Shown one piece after another: positions 12,601 to 24,839 of a stretch of DNA of 64,000 bases. The translations under genes were made by a program, and so were the position numbers. The notes beneath the pieces were generated by a model. That model was not told the origin of the DNA. It saw only the letters and a list, made by a program, of their open reading frames with translations, and did not search any database. The stretch comes from Anastatus disparis (taxonomy: Eukaryota > Arthropoda > Insecta > Hymenoptera > Eupelmidae), in assembly GCA_017163975.1 (NCBI GenBank), contig JAFFSR010000251.1, positions 1,922,001-1,986,000 on the forward strand, given 5' to 3'. Position 1 is the first letter of the stretch, and every line of letters begins with the position of its first letter.

Positions 12601-13448
12601 ATATGAAATAAAAATAGATAGATAATAAAAATAGGTACTACATTTTAATAAAAAAAGAGTGCTGTTTATGATTTGAATAATAAGGTTATATTTAATTTTT
12701 TTTTCGAATTTCAAAAATACATTTCATTTGTTTTTAATTTGCATATAATGTACATTTTTTAAAAGTATTTGAATTTTACATTCTTTTAACAATATTTTGT
12801 AAAAATTGTTTTGAATTTTAGTAAATACAAGTTTCAATTTTTGGAAGTTACAAATTTAAATTATTTCTTACGATTCAAATATTTTTCATAGTTTTTTTTT
12901 TATTTTGCTTAACTTTTGTAAATACAAATAAAATATTTAAAAATCGTCATTAGAACAATATAAAAGTTTTTGAACGTAAAATGAATCAATCATTTCTTTT
13001 CTTTTTATTAATAATTTGATATTCTTAAATATAAAAGTTTGTAAATGTTACATTATATTAAATTTTTGTATGGTTTTTATTTTCAATTTATTGGGACTTG
13101 CAAGGGAATATCTAGATATTAGAACTAAAATACTTTTTCTACTTTTGCAATATTTTTTCTTACATAAAATTCTAAAGATAGTCCATATCTATAATATCTA
13201 TAAAATAATTCAATGAAATTTAAAAATAAATTCACGTAAAAATGAACGAGAACAGTCATAAGTAAAAACCTAAAAGAAATTTTTATTTTATTAAATCTCT
13301 GTAACCAACAAACTGAATATTATAAAAGCTTACCTTTAAAAGGTATATGATGGGCAAGTATGCTTAGCAATTTATTTTAATTAACGATTTTAACTATTTT
13401 GATGTCTTAAACATATTATAAACTATTTTTTTAGTGATAAAATCAAAC

Positions 13449-13605
13449 CTTGACATTAGAATTTTATGAAATCATGAAACAAATGTCAAGTATTTTTTTT
13501 ATAATTGAATTTTACATGGTTCACAGAATTAATCCATTTATTTAGTATTTGAAACTATCGAATCTTGACATTAAAATTTCATGAAATCACGAAACAAATG
13601 TCAAG
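13449..13605. repeat. Two 42-bp palindrome-ended modules inside the foldback arm
   Basis: The modules at 13449-13490 and 13564-13605 both start CTTGACATTA and end AAATGTCAAG, so each has its own inverted ends. They are diverged from each other in the middle. Because the arms are palindromic, each foldback copy carries four modules and the window carries eight. They could be protein-binding sites of the element; that role is inference. Confidence 0.55.
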
Positions 13606-14480
13606 TATATAGTAAAAGTGATAAAACTATGGCACCTTACCATAATTTTTAACAAAAGATTTTTCAAATTTTTTTTTTATAAATAAACGTTGAATTTTAC
13701 TAACCAAATTACTTCTTATCTTTTTTTATCATTTATTTAAAAGTGTTCTGAAATTTTTAAAATCTTATTAAATATTTACAAAATTACTTGCTAGGCCCGT
13801 GGATAAATATTTTATTGGTGAAATGCTTAATGAATGTATGTTCTAACATTTGAACTAGAAATTATAATAGGTGTAAGATACAGGTAATATACAATTATTT
13901 AAATGTATTAAGATGATACGCTCCTGAAAAATATACTGAACATAAAATACAATATTGTGTACAACGGGCCTAGCAAGTAATTTTGTAAATATTTAATAAG
14001 ATTTTAAAAATTTCAGAACACTTTTAAATAAATGATAAAAAAAGATAAGAAGTAATTTGGTTAGTAAAATTCAACGTTTATTTATAAAAAAAAAAATTTG
14101 AAAAATCTTTTGTTAAAAATTATGGTAAGGTGCCATAGTTTTATCACTTTTACTATATACTTGACATTTGTTTCGTGATTTCATGAAATTTTAATGTCAA
14201 GATTCGATAGTTTCAAATACTAAATAAATGGATTAATTCTGTGAACCATGTAAAATTCAATTATAAAAAAAAATACTTGACATTTGTTTCATGATTTCAT
14301 AAAATTCTAATGTCAAGGTTTGATTTTATCACTAAAAAAATAGTTTATAATATGTTTAAGACATCAAAATAGTTAAAATCGTTAATTAAAATAAATTGCT
14401 AAGCATACTTGCCCATCATATACCTTTTTAAAGGTAAGCTTTTTATAATATTCAGTTTGTTGGTTACAGAGATTTAATAA

Positions 14481-15139
14481 TACATATATACGTCACGTAC
14501 ACTTATACCTGCATTAAATGGAAAATATCTTTTCGTTTGATCTAGGCTTTCTAACGTTCAATATTAAGTGAACTATAAAATTCGAAACTGGTATAACATA
14601 ATTAAGGAAATTTTTTTCCCTCTTTTTTTAAATTTGAATATCTTTATCATTGAAATTTTTTCATATGCAAAATAAAAAATAATAGAAAAAGGATTATAGA
14701 TCTTATTTGAAATATTTAATTCATTATTCAAAATAATATTTTTGTATTATTGTTTTATCGGATATTTAATGTATAATATACGTATAATATCGTGTAATTA
14801 AATTACCCAAAAGAATCAACTAGATGATAGAGAGATGCGAAAATTTAATTAAATTATTTTCACAAATCAACTTATCTCAAAGAAACAAGATAATGCGTTA
14901 AATTTGATATAATCCATAATTTCAAAATACTTATAGAAAATATTTGATTTTTGCAATTATAATTTTTTTAATAAAAAATTTTAAAAATACATGTAAAAAT
15001 AAACATTAAGAACCATTGTATTAAATAATGTTTGTTTCGCGGTCTATAAATGCTTTGTGAACCAATGCATTACTGACGATATAAAAGTATAAAAAAATTT
15101 AAGATCATTGGGCACACTATCGATGGTTTTTTTTTTTTT
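14481..15139. other. AT-rich non-coding DNA
   Basis: No gene or RNA is supported. It begins directly at the truncated inner end of foldback copy 1 with a TATATACGTCACG patch. Confidence 0.45.
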
Positions 15140-15330
15140 AATTTTAACGTCACTGTATTTATGCTATCATACTGATGCTAATTAGCGACGAAGGTCGTCA
15201 GTGTGTTTGTGAACAAAGCACATGTAACAAGTACAGTGGTGTTTGTATCAATCGGCTGAAAGCGGGATTCGAACTCGGAACCTCGAGATTACGAATCCTT
15301 CACACTACCGAATGAGCCACTGATGATCTT
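15140..15330 (-). mobile_element. tRNA-derived SINE, copy 2
   Basis: This is the same family and orientation as 9889-10080. Minus-strand landmarks are the start AAGATCATCAGTGGCTCATT, a B-box GAGTTCGAATCCC, the body CACCACTGTACTTG and TTTGTTCACAAACAC, and the tail ATAAATACAGTGACGTTAAA followed by A-rich sequence (plus-strand T run at 15127-15139). It differs from the other copies at scattered positions, so it is a separate insertion. Target duplications are not clear. It lies inside the 12.2-kb interval bounded by the foldback copies. Confidence 0.85.
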
Positions 15331-15880
15331 GATTTTTCCAATGGTTTTTACGTTAAAATTGTATTTGAATTTCTTTGTTATATAAATAATCACTAATTCA
15401 TGAAAAAGCTTTTAAAAAATTAATTATTTTTAAATTTGATCTTTTTTGTAAAAAAAATCTTTTAATAATGTTTCTTTAATCTTTTTTGTTATTTAATAGT
15501 TTTTTAAAATCAACTTTAACCAGAAAATTAAACTTGGTTGATGAAAATTTAGTCCAGAATTTTCAAAGTCAGGGATTATAAAAAAAGTTGTGATAATAAG
15601 TTGATATAAAGATTTGCTTTGTAAACATATTTTAAATGTGAATGAAAAGATTTGATTTTATTGAATTTGTCAAGACTTTTTGAGCATTTTATTTATTAAT
15701 CCAGTAAACAATTTAATATTTTCAGAAATCCTTAAAAAAAATAACCGTTAATTATTTTACAAAATCCATTAGTAGTTCAAATCTCAAACAGCAATAAATA
15801 CTGACCACAATTGTTTTAAAACATTCATCCGGTAACATTGAACTAATACCATTTTGCCCCGCCCGGTAAAAAATAATTCT
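15331..15880. other. AT-rich non-coding DNA
   Basis: No gene seen; only short composition-driven open frames. Confidence 0.45.
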
Positions 15881-16420
15881 TCGCATTAACGTTCGTGTCT
15901 CTCTCTCTTTATTCTTTTTATCTAATTTTTTTTCTTCATTTCGTTCAGTACAAAGCAAGGTATACAGGATCCAAGCAGAGAGAGCATTTAACTCGTCTTG
16001 CTCATTCTCCTCTCGCTCTCTTGATTCGAGTTTTGTTGAAGGGTTAAAGCTTATATACACTATGAGAGAGTCGAGTCTAGTATAGTCACATATAAGCAAG
16101 TATCTCTCTTGCGTGTATACATACAAGTATAAAAGGTCTGCCCTAAAAGGTAGTGCTACTGCTATACGACTGCTTGACTCTCTTGCAGCTTATACCTGTC
16201 GATACATTGTTGCATCGTCTGGCAACTCTTCATTTTTTCCTTTTTCTTTTTTCTTTTGTTACCATACAATTCTTATAATGTACAAAAAAAAACAAATTTT
16301 TTTTATTAAATAAAATAAAAGTAAATGGATAAAAAAAAATAATAGAGGAATAGCAGCCGTTGTCGTTGAAGCTTATATTCGACGAGTTTCGCAGCTATAA
16401 GATTACTATTGGTTTCTCTG
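15881..16420. other. CT-tract/CpG island with TATA-like motifs
   Basis: A short CT repeat lies at 15899-15910, with mixed CpG/GAGAG sequence at 15960-16110 and a CGTGTATACATACAAGTATAA stretch near 16110-16130. TATAAAAG at 16126-16134 could be a TATA box on the plus strand. A 124-codon minus-strand frame (15752-16126) has no recognisable domain and is rich in R, E and L. I treat it as non-coding, with low certainty. Confidence 0.35.
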
Positions 16421-18600
16421 CAGTGTGTTAATAAAAAAAAAAAGTTTCATGGAAAAATTACTAGCTTTAAGGAGTCTATAGAACTTGATTATAGTGATAC
16501 ACCGTAATTGATGCACTTGTAGTCATTTTTTTATTAAAAAAATCTTTTTTTTCTCTTTTCTTACATATAATACCATCGGATTATTCTAAGATGGCCAGTA
16601 ATAATTTTTTTTTTTTTACGTTTTAAAGCGATAAATTACACTTTATTACCTGTGCCGTTACCAAATAAAAATAGAAAGAAAAATAAAATCTTACAAAATC
16701 GTTACAATTATTCGTACTTTAAGTAGATACTGAAAGTTATATGGCAATCGTACCAAGATTATGGATTACTTAGATTTTCAAGTATGATTAAGCATTTAGA
16801 TGTACATAGTATATATCTGGACTGATGGAAATTTGTAATCAAAAGGAGGTACCTATATATATACACCTGCGGGAAATTTATATCTTTGTTGGGCTTTGAT
16901 CATTTCCAGTACTTGATGCACTAATGCTAATGCGATATCTTCCTGCGTTTGATGCTGAATGACACTGAATTCAATATTCATTATTGACGGATTTGTGCTA
17001 TTGATACATTGAAATATTGATTTATAAAGTATATGCTGTTCTTCTTCTTATTAAATAGATTAATTACTGTTTGAAGCAAAAAAAAATTTTTTCTTCAAAG
17101 CTAATGAATCGGATAAGAACTAACGACTAATTTCATATGCCAAAGTCCGAAGTATTAACTTCAATCTAAACTAAGCACGGTGGTCTTAGGCCATTAGACG
17201 AAGTAAATCAAAATCAAGATCTCAATATTGTTAAACTAACAAACTGAGCAAACAATGCAATAATAATGGTCACAACAAATCAACTGCTGCGGTTAATACC
17301 GAGCTAAGATTGTAAAACGAAAACTTAAAAAATCATCCGGTTAATTTACAAACTTTACTAATGAAGATAGTTTTATTAACGTTGTGTTAAAAATTGCAAC
17401 TGTTTAAATATTAACGGTACATCGAAAGTTTTTCATTGCTTCTTTGAATGGTTTCATAAGAGTTAAGATATTTTGATGAATTTTATATTTTCAATATTTA
17501 AATAACTTTTAAACAGTTAAAATAATAGAATAATTCAACAGCAGTATTATTTTAATGTTAACTATTCAATTATTTTCAAATGATATCGATCCCGAAGATA
17601 GCGTTACTGAAATTTTCCTAAAAGTATTATAAAAATTAAAATTCTCTTATTTACCATGGTAAATAGCCGGCAATTTCTATAAATAACGCAGGAAAAACGA
17701 GGATTATTTTAAACTGATAAATATCAAAATCACGTAGCTATTATGAGGCTTAAAAACGGTAGATTTCAGAGATGATAGCATCATCTTTCATATTATATGA
17801 AAAACCGCTAGTTTTTGAGAATTTACTTTAAGAAAAACTACTTATTTACTTAATCACTTGATATATAGCTCAGAGTAAACAAAATTTCTGTAATAAAATT
17901 AAATTTTTTTTTTTTTTTGCAAACTCTATCTTATTGAAAATAAAAATAAAAGTATTATTGGAATTATTATACATCAATGGATGATTATTTGCTAACTGAT
18001 TTTATTTTTTTTAATACAAAATATTTAAAAATAAAAATAAATATGTTATTCTTTGAACTTTTTTATTTATGTATAAAAGCATGTAATGCTTTCTTTCATA
18101 ATCACCTGCACTTTCGTGCATTCATCAATTAAGTCATTGAACAAATTTTAGTTTCTTTTTCTTTAAAGTGCTTATTTATACATAAATGCTTATTTCACGT
18201 TTATCAGATTTATAGAATCTATTCAAATTACACCTTTTTACGAAAATTCAAGATATACTTTACTCTAATTAGTGAATTTAAAGTATGTAAATCATTAGTG
18301 ATGATCTTAATGATATTTTAATTAAATGTTAAATTTTTAACATTTAGTTAAAATTATATATTTTTAAAACATAAATATTTATTATTGTTTTGTTAGTGAG
18401 TGTTTAAATAATACTATATAAAACCAATCGCGATTCTCTCACTTTAATTTGTAAAATATATTTGAAAAGCTCTTCTTAATAAAAATGTTAAAGTTATGAA
18501 CAAAACCAACATTTTCAAATGAATTTTGAAAAAAAAATAAACTAAAATAGAAAAATAATCCATAATTTTCAGATACTCAAAATTTTTTTAAACAATTTAT
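16421..18600. other. AT-rich non-coding DNA with a moderately complex block
   Basis: Mostly AT-rich. At about 16740-17300 the sequence is more complex (for example ACGGTGGTCTTAGGCC near 17177) without an open frame, so a non-coding exon or conserved element is possible. An inverted repeat lies at 18316-18353. Confidence 0.4.
18316..18353. repeat. Short near-perfect hairpin
   Basis: The left arm TTTTAATTAAATGTTAAA (18316-18333) pairs with 18336-18353 at 17 of 18 positions around a 2-base centre. It is AT-only apart from the G/C inside the arms. It may be a chance palindrome or a remnant of an element end. Confidence 0.55.
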
Positions 18601-18679
18601 TTACCAAACTACTCTCGGCCACCCCTTTTTTTCTTCTCCAAACTCTCACCTTTTATATATGCACCATAAATTTCGCAAC

Positions 18680-19190
18680 ATAAATATCAAAGTAACTGAG
18701 CGCTCTTTAAGATACTCTTATATATAGGATCTAAAGAAAGGATAGCGACAGGAAAAGAGCGAGAAAGATGATAGGTCTTAAACAAGCTAAGAAAAAAAGA
18801 GGAAGAAGAAATAAAAAAAAAAGAAATAAGTATTAGCCAAGGACACATATCAAATCCAAATGATTTTGGTAAATGTGTCGAAGGTATATATAAATATATA
18901 CTCACTATTTCTCTTATATTCTTTCATCGTGTACATATATATATATATGTGTGCATCTTTCTCTCTCTCTCTTTTTCTCTCTTCTTTGATTTGTTTCTTT
19001 CTTAAGGCGACGTCGGCGCGCACATGCGGTGTCGTTGCCCTCTTGCGCGCTCTCTCGCTTCGCGTATATATAAAGTAAAGGAGCTATATTGCTTATAGCT
19101 TTGGAGCGCGTATTGCAGTACGCCGTTTGCTGTCGTACCGAACGCGCGTGGCTTGTCTTTCATCTGTATGTCTTTGCCTTTTTCTTTTAT
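18680..19190 (+). promoter_or_regulatory. CpG-rich candidate promoter/enhancer with TATA box
   Basis: A TATATATATATATG run at about 18937 and a CT repeat at about 18959-18986 lead into a CpG-dense block (19006-19160) containing GGCGACGTCGGCGCGCAC. A TATA box candidate TATATAAAG lies at 19065-19073, with a possible start site 25-35 bases further on. Such CpG density is rare in this window. No coding exon follows, so this could equally be an enhancer. Core-promoter assignment is inference. Confidence 0.4.
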
Positions 19191-19211
19191 TTTTTTTTTT
19201 TTTTTTTTTTT
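19191..19211. repeat. Poly-T run of 21
   Basis: An uninterrupted run of 21 T residues directly follows the CpG-rich block. It could be a nucleosome-excluding tract, or the A tail of a minus-strand retroposed sequence; no retroposon body is recognised beside it. Confidence 0.8.
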
Positions 19212-21294
19212 AACAAATACTTATTATATGCAATATAGTCTTTTTTTTGTTTCTTGCTTATCTCTGGGCTTTATTGTACGTATGTAAATTGATGTTTTTC
19301 AGAGATACAATTGTACAAGGATACGTACGTTGATGTCAAACACAAATTTTTAAGGATGAATTGCAGCGAAAAGAAAAAAAAAGGTCAACGGAGAAAAGGC
19401 AAATGCATCAAGAAGATGCATTTGTCAATTGTAAAAATAAAAATTACTTTCGCTCGGAGCGAACTGTAATTTATTTTTTTCGAAAAACAAGAATGAATGA
19501 GTTTTTGTAAACAAGAATTGAATGATGTAAGAAAAATAAATTTTGACGTTATTTATTTTATAAAAGAAACAATCGTTCATTCGTAATTGACAAAATAATG
19601 AATAGGTCAACAATAATTGGTATTTTTTTACACTACTTGGTAATGCAAGAAAAGAAATGATCCGTTCTTTTTTTACACCGGTAGGTAACACAAGAAGGGT
19701 TCATTTTATAAAGGTACAACATGTACAAAGTATTACATTACGTTGTATTAAATTTTTCATACATCAAAGGGTACTTAAACATCGGGGTAATGGATCTCTC
19801 TTTCTCACTTGTTAATCTTGTACAAGAGACAATTTTGACTTAATATTGTCAATTTCAGGTTTGCCCTGAAGAGGTAAAACTTTAATGTTGGCAAAACGTT
19901 GGGCAATCAGCTGAAACGCTGCGTACAATGTTGAATCGAAAAACCACAAGATGAATGTCAACAATACCGTCACGAAAGTTTGAAACACCTCGATATACCT
20001 GCTTCTTTATAAATAGGTCATGCATCGCTTGGGCATGTAATAAATTGCTTGTATTGCAAGAGAAATATTTTTCAAATAACAATGGAAATAAATTTCAATC
20101 GTTTTGGACAAAACTTACGACGAAATTGAACTTAATGAAACATCTATAAAATATGAATTCAGCATTTGTCCAGGTGAACTTTGTAGGAAGTATCTTAGAT
20201 CATTTTATAAAACCCATTAAAACAAAGATTTTCTAAAACTTGTAGTATCAAGAAATTTTAATTATTCCCATTTATTGATTAATTGACGCGTATGAAACTT
20301 TATCCTTTAAGTGCAACAAATTAAACTCTTAGATTTTATTTTACCTCAATCCTGTCGATTATCCATCAATTAATGTAAATTTGAATTTGTTACCATACAT
20401 CAAGGTTAAAAAATAACATTAACATTTCCGTTAATAAGAAAAATAAAAAAAGAAAAGGTAAAACTTTATTTTTCTTCGAAAAACTGCTTTAAAAATCCTT
20501 ATTAAATCGTTTATGAGACGCGCACGTTATAAATAGGTAAGCATATAAAAGTAAACCTGCCAGCGGTGCAATTACAATCAATTAGCAAAGAAAAATTAAA
20601 GCAATCTCTAGGGGCTAAACAAGATTTATCATCATTTCTTTTTACTATACTTTATAACTGTGATGATACTTTGAAAAAAAAAGTGGAGGATAGAATTAAA
20701 TGAAGAAGCGCTCGTTAATTTGAATTGCCTTAATAGCGCGTTAAGTAGAAAAAGTCGGGTATGGTAAAACATGCATGCAACAATTATAAAAATACATTCT
20801 TTTTGGAAAAAAAAAATCAATCGATCAAATTCAATTACAAATAAATTAAATAAAAGGAAAGAAATTTCAATGAAGTTATACGAGTAGAAATATTACATAA
20901 AACGGCGATTTTTTTTTCTTCAACCGATACATAAAATAAAGGAGGTCAAATTGAAAATCCGTACACTATATACTCAAAGAGAAACTGGCATTAGTTATGA
21001 TTACCATACATATAAGCAAATAATATGTTCGTACAAATATTAATTATAGAATGACTTCAACGATAAAAGTTTTAACATTCTAATCGAGTTTTATTTATTA
21101 AATACTGAAGAGAAAAAAAATCTATTAATTTTTGAAGATATGTTCTTTTATGTCTTTATAGCGTCATATGGTTACGAAGCTGTTTACATTCAATCGATTA
21201 TTAATTCAAAAATTATCTACAAGGTGGAATTAAGTGACTGGCAAATTTTTCAAAAACTGTACTTGAATGAGTAATATTAAAGAATGAATGACGA
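19212..21294. other. Non-coding DNA between poly-T and foldback copy 2
   Basis: Mostly AT-rich. A perfect 10-bp stem with a 5-base loop (CAAATGCATC/GATGCATTTG) lies at 19400-19424. The block at 19850-20050 is more complex and CpG-bearing and contains CCCTGAAGAGGTAAAAC and GGCAAAACGTTGGGC. Such wording recalls ends of Penelope-type or other retroelements, but no coding remnant supports it. TATAAATAGG at about 20530 is a promoter-like motif in a CpG patch. Confidence 0.4.
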
Positions 21295-24200
21295 TTTCTC
21301 CAGTTCGTCAATTCTTTAACTTATGTATATATATATAGGTATACTACCACACGTCTTTTTCTCCAGTTCGTCGATTCTTCGACTTACAAATATATAATAT
21401 GAAATAAAAATAGATAGATAATAAAAATAGGTACTACATTTTAATAAAAAAAGAGTGCTGTTTATGATTTGAATAATAAGGTTATATTTAATTTTTTTTT
21501 CGAATTTCAAAAATACATTTCATTTGTTTTTAATTTGCATATAATGTACATTTTTTAAAAGTATTTGAATTTTACATTCTTTTAACAATATTTTGTAAAA
21601 ATTGTTTTGAATTTTAGTAAATACAAGTTTCAATTTTTGGAAGTTACAAATTTAAATTATTTCTTACGATTCAAATATTTTTCATAGTTTTTTTTTTTAT
21701 TTTGCTTAACTTTTGTAAATACAAATAAAATATTTAAAAATCGTCATTAGAACAATATAAAAGTTTTTGAACGTAAAATGAATCAATCATTTCTTTTTCT
21801 TTTTATTAATAATTTGATATTCTTAAATATAAAAGTTTGTAAATGTTACATTATATTAAATTTTTGTATGGTTTTATTTTCAATTTATTGGGACTTGCAA
21901 GGGAATATCTAGATATTAGAACTAAAATACTTTTTCTACTTTTGCAATATTTTTTCTTACATAAAATTCTAAAGATAGTCCATATCTATAATATCTATAA
22001 AATAATTCAATGAAATTTAAAAATAAATTCACGTAAAAATGAACGAGAACAGTCATAAGTAAAAACCTAAAAGAAATTTTTATTTTATTAAATCTCTGTA
22101 ACCAACAAACTGAATATTATAAAAGCTTACCTTTAAAAGGTATATGATGGGCAAGTATGCTTAGCAATTTATTTTAATTAACGATTTTAACTATTTTGAT
22201 GTCTTAAACATATTATAAACTATTTTTTTAGTGATAAAATCAAACCTTGACATTAGAATTTTATGAAATCATGAAACAAATGTCAAGTATTTTTTTTATA
22301 ATTGAATTTTACATGGTTCACAGAATTAATCCATTTATTTAGTATTTGAAACTATCGAATCTTGACATTAAAATTTCATGAAATCACGAAACAAATGTCA
22401 AGTATATAGTAAAAGTGATAAAACTATGGCACCTTACCATAATTTTTAACAAAAGATTTTTCAAATTTTTTTTTTATAAATAAACGTTGAATTTTACTAA
22501 CCAAATTACTTCTTATCTTTTTTTATCATTTATTTAAAAGTGTTCTGAAATTTTTAAAATCTTATTAAATATTTACAAAATTACTTGCTAGGCCCGTTGT
22601 ACACAATATTGTATTTTATGTTCAGTATATTTTTCAGGAGCGTATCATCTTAATACATTTAAATAATTGTATATTACCTGTATCTTACACCTATTATAAT
22701 TTCTAGTTCAAATGTTAGAACATACATTCATTAAGCATTTCACCAATAAAATATTTATCCACGGGCCTAGCAAGTAATTTTGTAAATATTTAATAAGATT
22801 TTAAAAATTTCAGAACACTTTTAAATAAATGATAAAAAAAGATAAGAAGTAATTTGGTTAGTAAAATTCAACGTTTATTTATAAAAAAAAAATTTGAAAA
22901 ATCTTTTGTTAAAAATTATGGTAAGGTGCCATAGTTTTATCACTTTTACTATATACTTGACATTTGTTTCGTGATTTCATGAAATTTTAATGTCAAGATT
23001 CGATAGTTTCAAATACTAAATAAATGGATTAATTCTGTGAACCATGTAAAATTCAATTATAAAAAAAATACTTGACATTTGTTTCATGATTTCATAAAAT
23101 TCTAATGTCAAGGTTTGATTTTATCACTACAAAAAATAGTTTATAATATGTTTAAGACATCAAAATAGTTAAAATCGTTAATTAAAATAAATTGCTAAGC
23201 ATACTTGCCCATCATATACCTTTTTAAAGGTAAGCTTTTTATAATATTCAGTTTGTTGGTTACAGAGATTTAATAAAATAAAAATTTCTTTTAGGTTTTT
23301 ACTTATGACTGTTCTCGTTCATTTTACGTGAATTTATTTTTAAATTTCATTGAATTATTTTATAGATATTATAGATATGGACTATCTTTAGAATTTTATG
23401 TAAGAAAAAATATTGCAAAAGTAGAAAAAGTATTTTAGTTCTAATATCTAGATATTCCCCTTGCAAGTCCCAATAAATTGAAAATAAAAACCATACAAAA
23501 ATTTAATATAATGTAACATTTACAAACTTTTATATTTAAGAATATCAAATTATTAATAAAAAAGAAAAGAAATGATTGATTCATTTTACGTTCAAAAACT
23601 TTTATATTGTTCTAATGACGATTTTTAAATATTTTATTTGTATTTACAAAAGTTAAGCAAAATAAAAAAAAAACTATGAAAAATATTTGAATCGTAAGAA
23701 ATAATTTAAATTTGTAACTTCCAAAAATTGAAACTTGTATTTACTAAAATTCAAAACAATTTTTACAAAATATTGTTAAAAGAATGTAAAATTCAAATAC
23801 TTTTAAAAAATGTACATTATATGCAAATTAAAAACAAATGAAATGTATTTTTGAAATTCGAAAAAAAAATTAAATATAACCTTATTATTCAAATCATAAA
23901 CAGCACTCTTTTTTTATTAAAATGTAGTACCTATTTTTATTATCTATCTATTTTTATTTCATATTATATATTTGTAAGTCGAAGAATCGACGAACTGGAG
24001 AAAAAGACGTGTGGTAGTATACCTATATATATATACATAAGTTAAAGAATTGACGAACTGGAGAAAAGCACGGCAGTATATCTATATATATGAGTTGAAG
24101 AAACTGGAGAAAAATTATAAGTAAAATAGTAATGCCGTCTGCTACGAACTTAAAAACTTACGTTACACAAAAAGTATTCATCAAATTATGTTGAATCTTT

Positions 24201-24383
24201 TAAAAACATAAATAAAATAGTTTTTTAAAGATTCAGCAATAATAAAATATAAAAAAATCTTTTAAAATAAAAATTTTTTTTTTAATTACGAGGTTAAACA
24301 CGAAAACTTAACGTATATAAAGGCTTGGAGCGCCCGATTGCTTCGCCTACTTGCCATCGGGGGCGCTGCCGCGCCCCTTGATA
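21295..24383 (+). mobile_element. Giant palindromic foldback element, copy 2
   Basis: The left arm (21295-22596, about 1.30 kb, truncated) and the full right arm (22762-24383, about 1.62 kb) are inverse copies around a 165-bp loop (22597-22761). The right arm ends in the GC-rich hairpin GGGGCGC-TGCC-GCGCCCC followed by TTGATA. The copy matches copy 1 (12182-14480) almost base for base in the opposite orientation. Differences seen are a few single-base or run-length changes, for example near 21886, 23130 and 23460, so the copies are recent or homogenised. No transposase is encoded; the 64-codon frame found three times in the window is just this arm read through. Confidence 0.82.
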
Positions 24384-24830
24384 TTAGAAAAATTGAAGAT
24401 TCATAAGAATTACAATGGAATTCAATGAATACAATTTCGTATTTTTTTTTCAAATCACACTTATTATTTCTGAAATTGCATATAATATACAATACTTTGT
24501 ATATCTTCACCAAACTGTTTATTCTAGTAACACCCTTTATAATCCTTGTAAATACAAAATATTTTCAATTACATAATCCCCCTATAAATGATTAAAGTAA
24601 CGTCACTTATTAACGTTTTATTACGAAACGAAATATCAATCAGTCCGTCTATCATTTTCACTTTATATAAACGGGACGAAAAAGAAAAAAATCCGAGGAA
24701 GAAGAAGAAATAAAAAAAAAAGAAGAGGAAGCGTCTCGATTCGCCTTTACCTTTGGTACATAGTAAGGCGCGCATCGTCTCTTCCATACGTATACATCTA
24801 CATTGAGGATATATATCTCACGTCTATCAT
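24384..24830. other. AT-rich flank grading into a tract-rich island
   Basis: No gene is supported. The interval carries AG-rich runs from about 24675 and a short CpG patch (GGCGCGCATCG) at about 24765. Confidence 0.4.
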
Positions 24831-24839
24831 TTCATAGCA

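Larger units (their letters stand above)
12182..14480 (-). mobile_element. Giant palindromic foldback element, copy 1
   Basis: A full 1.62-kb arm (12182-13799) is followed by a 165-bp loop (13800-13964) and a truncated inverse arm (13965-14480, about 516 bp) that is nearly identical to 13288-13799 read backwards. The outer end is GC-rich and holds a perfect 7-bp stem, GGGGCGC-GGCA-GCGCCCC. Next to it lies an alternative longer pairing, GCGCCCCCGAT with ATCGGGCGC. No protein is encoded. A second copy in opposite orientation lies at 21295-24383, with the loop in the matching inverted orientation. The superfamily is uncertain: a fixed hairpin-bearing end and a variable other end recall Helitron-like elements, but no CTRR terminus is seen. 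A classical foldback element is the alternative. Confidence 0.8.

Noticed and set aside
12520..12714. 64-codon frame repeated identically three times in the window
   Set aside because: It is simply the foldback arm read at three places (also 21316-21510 and 23851-24045), in AT-rich sequence without a domain.
12182..14480. Definite Helitron assignment
   Set aside because: A hairpin near a fixed end fits, but there is no TC start, no CTRR end and no Rep/helicase remnant, so only the foldback description is supported.
19858..19910. Hammerhead ribozyme (CTGAAGAG ... CAAAAC)
   Set aside because: The core resembles CTGANGA and GAAAC, but the segment between them does not form a stem II and the second box has AAAA instead of GAAA.
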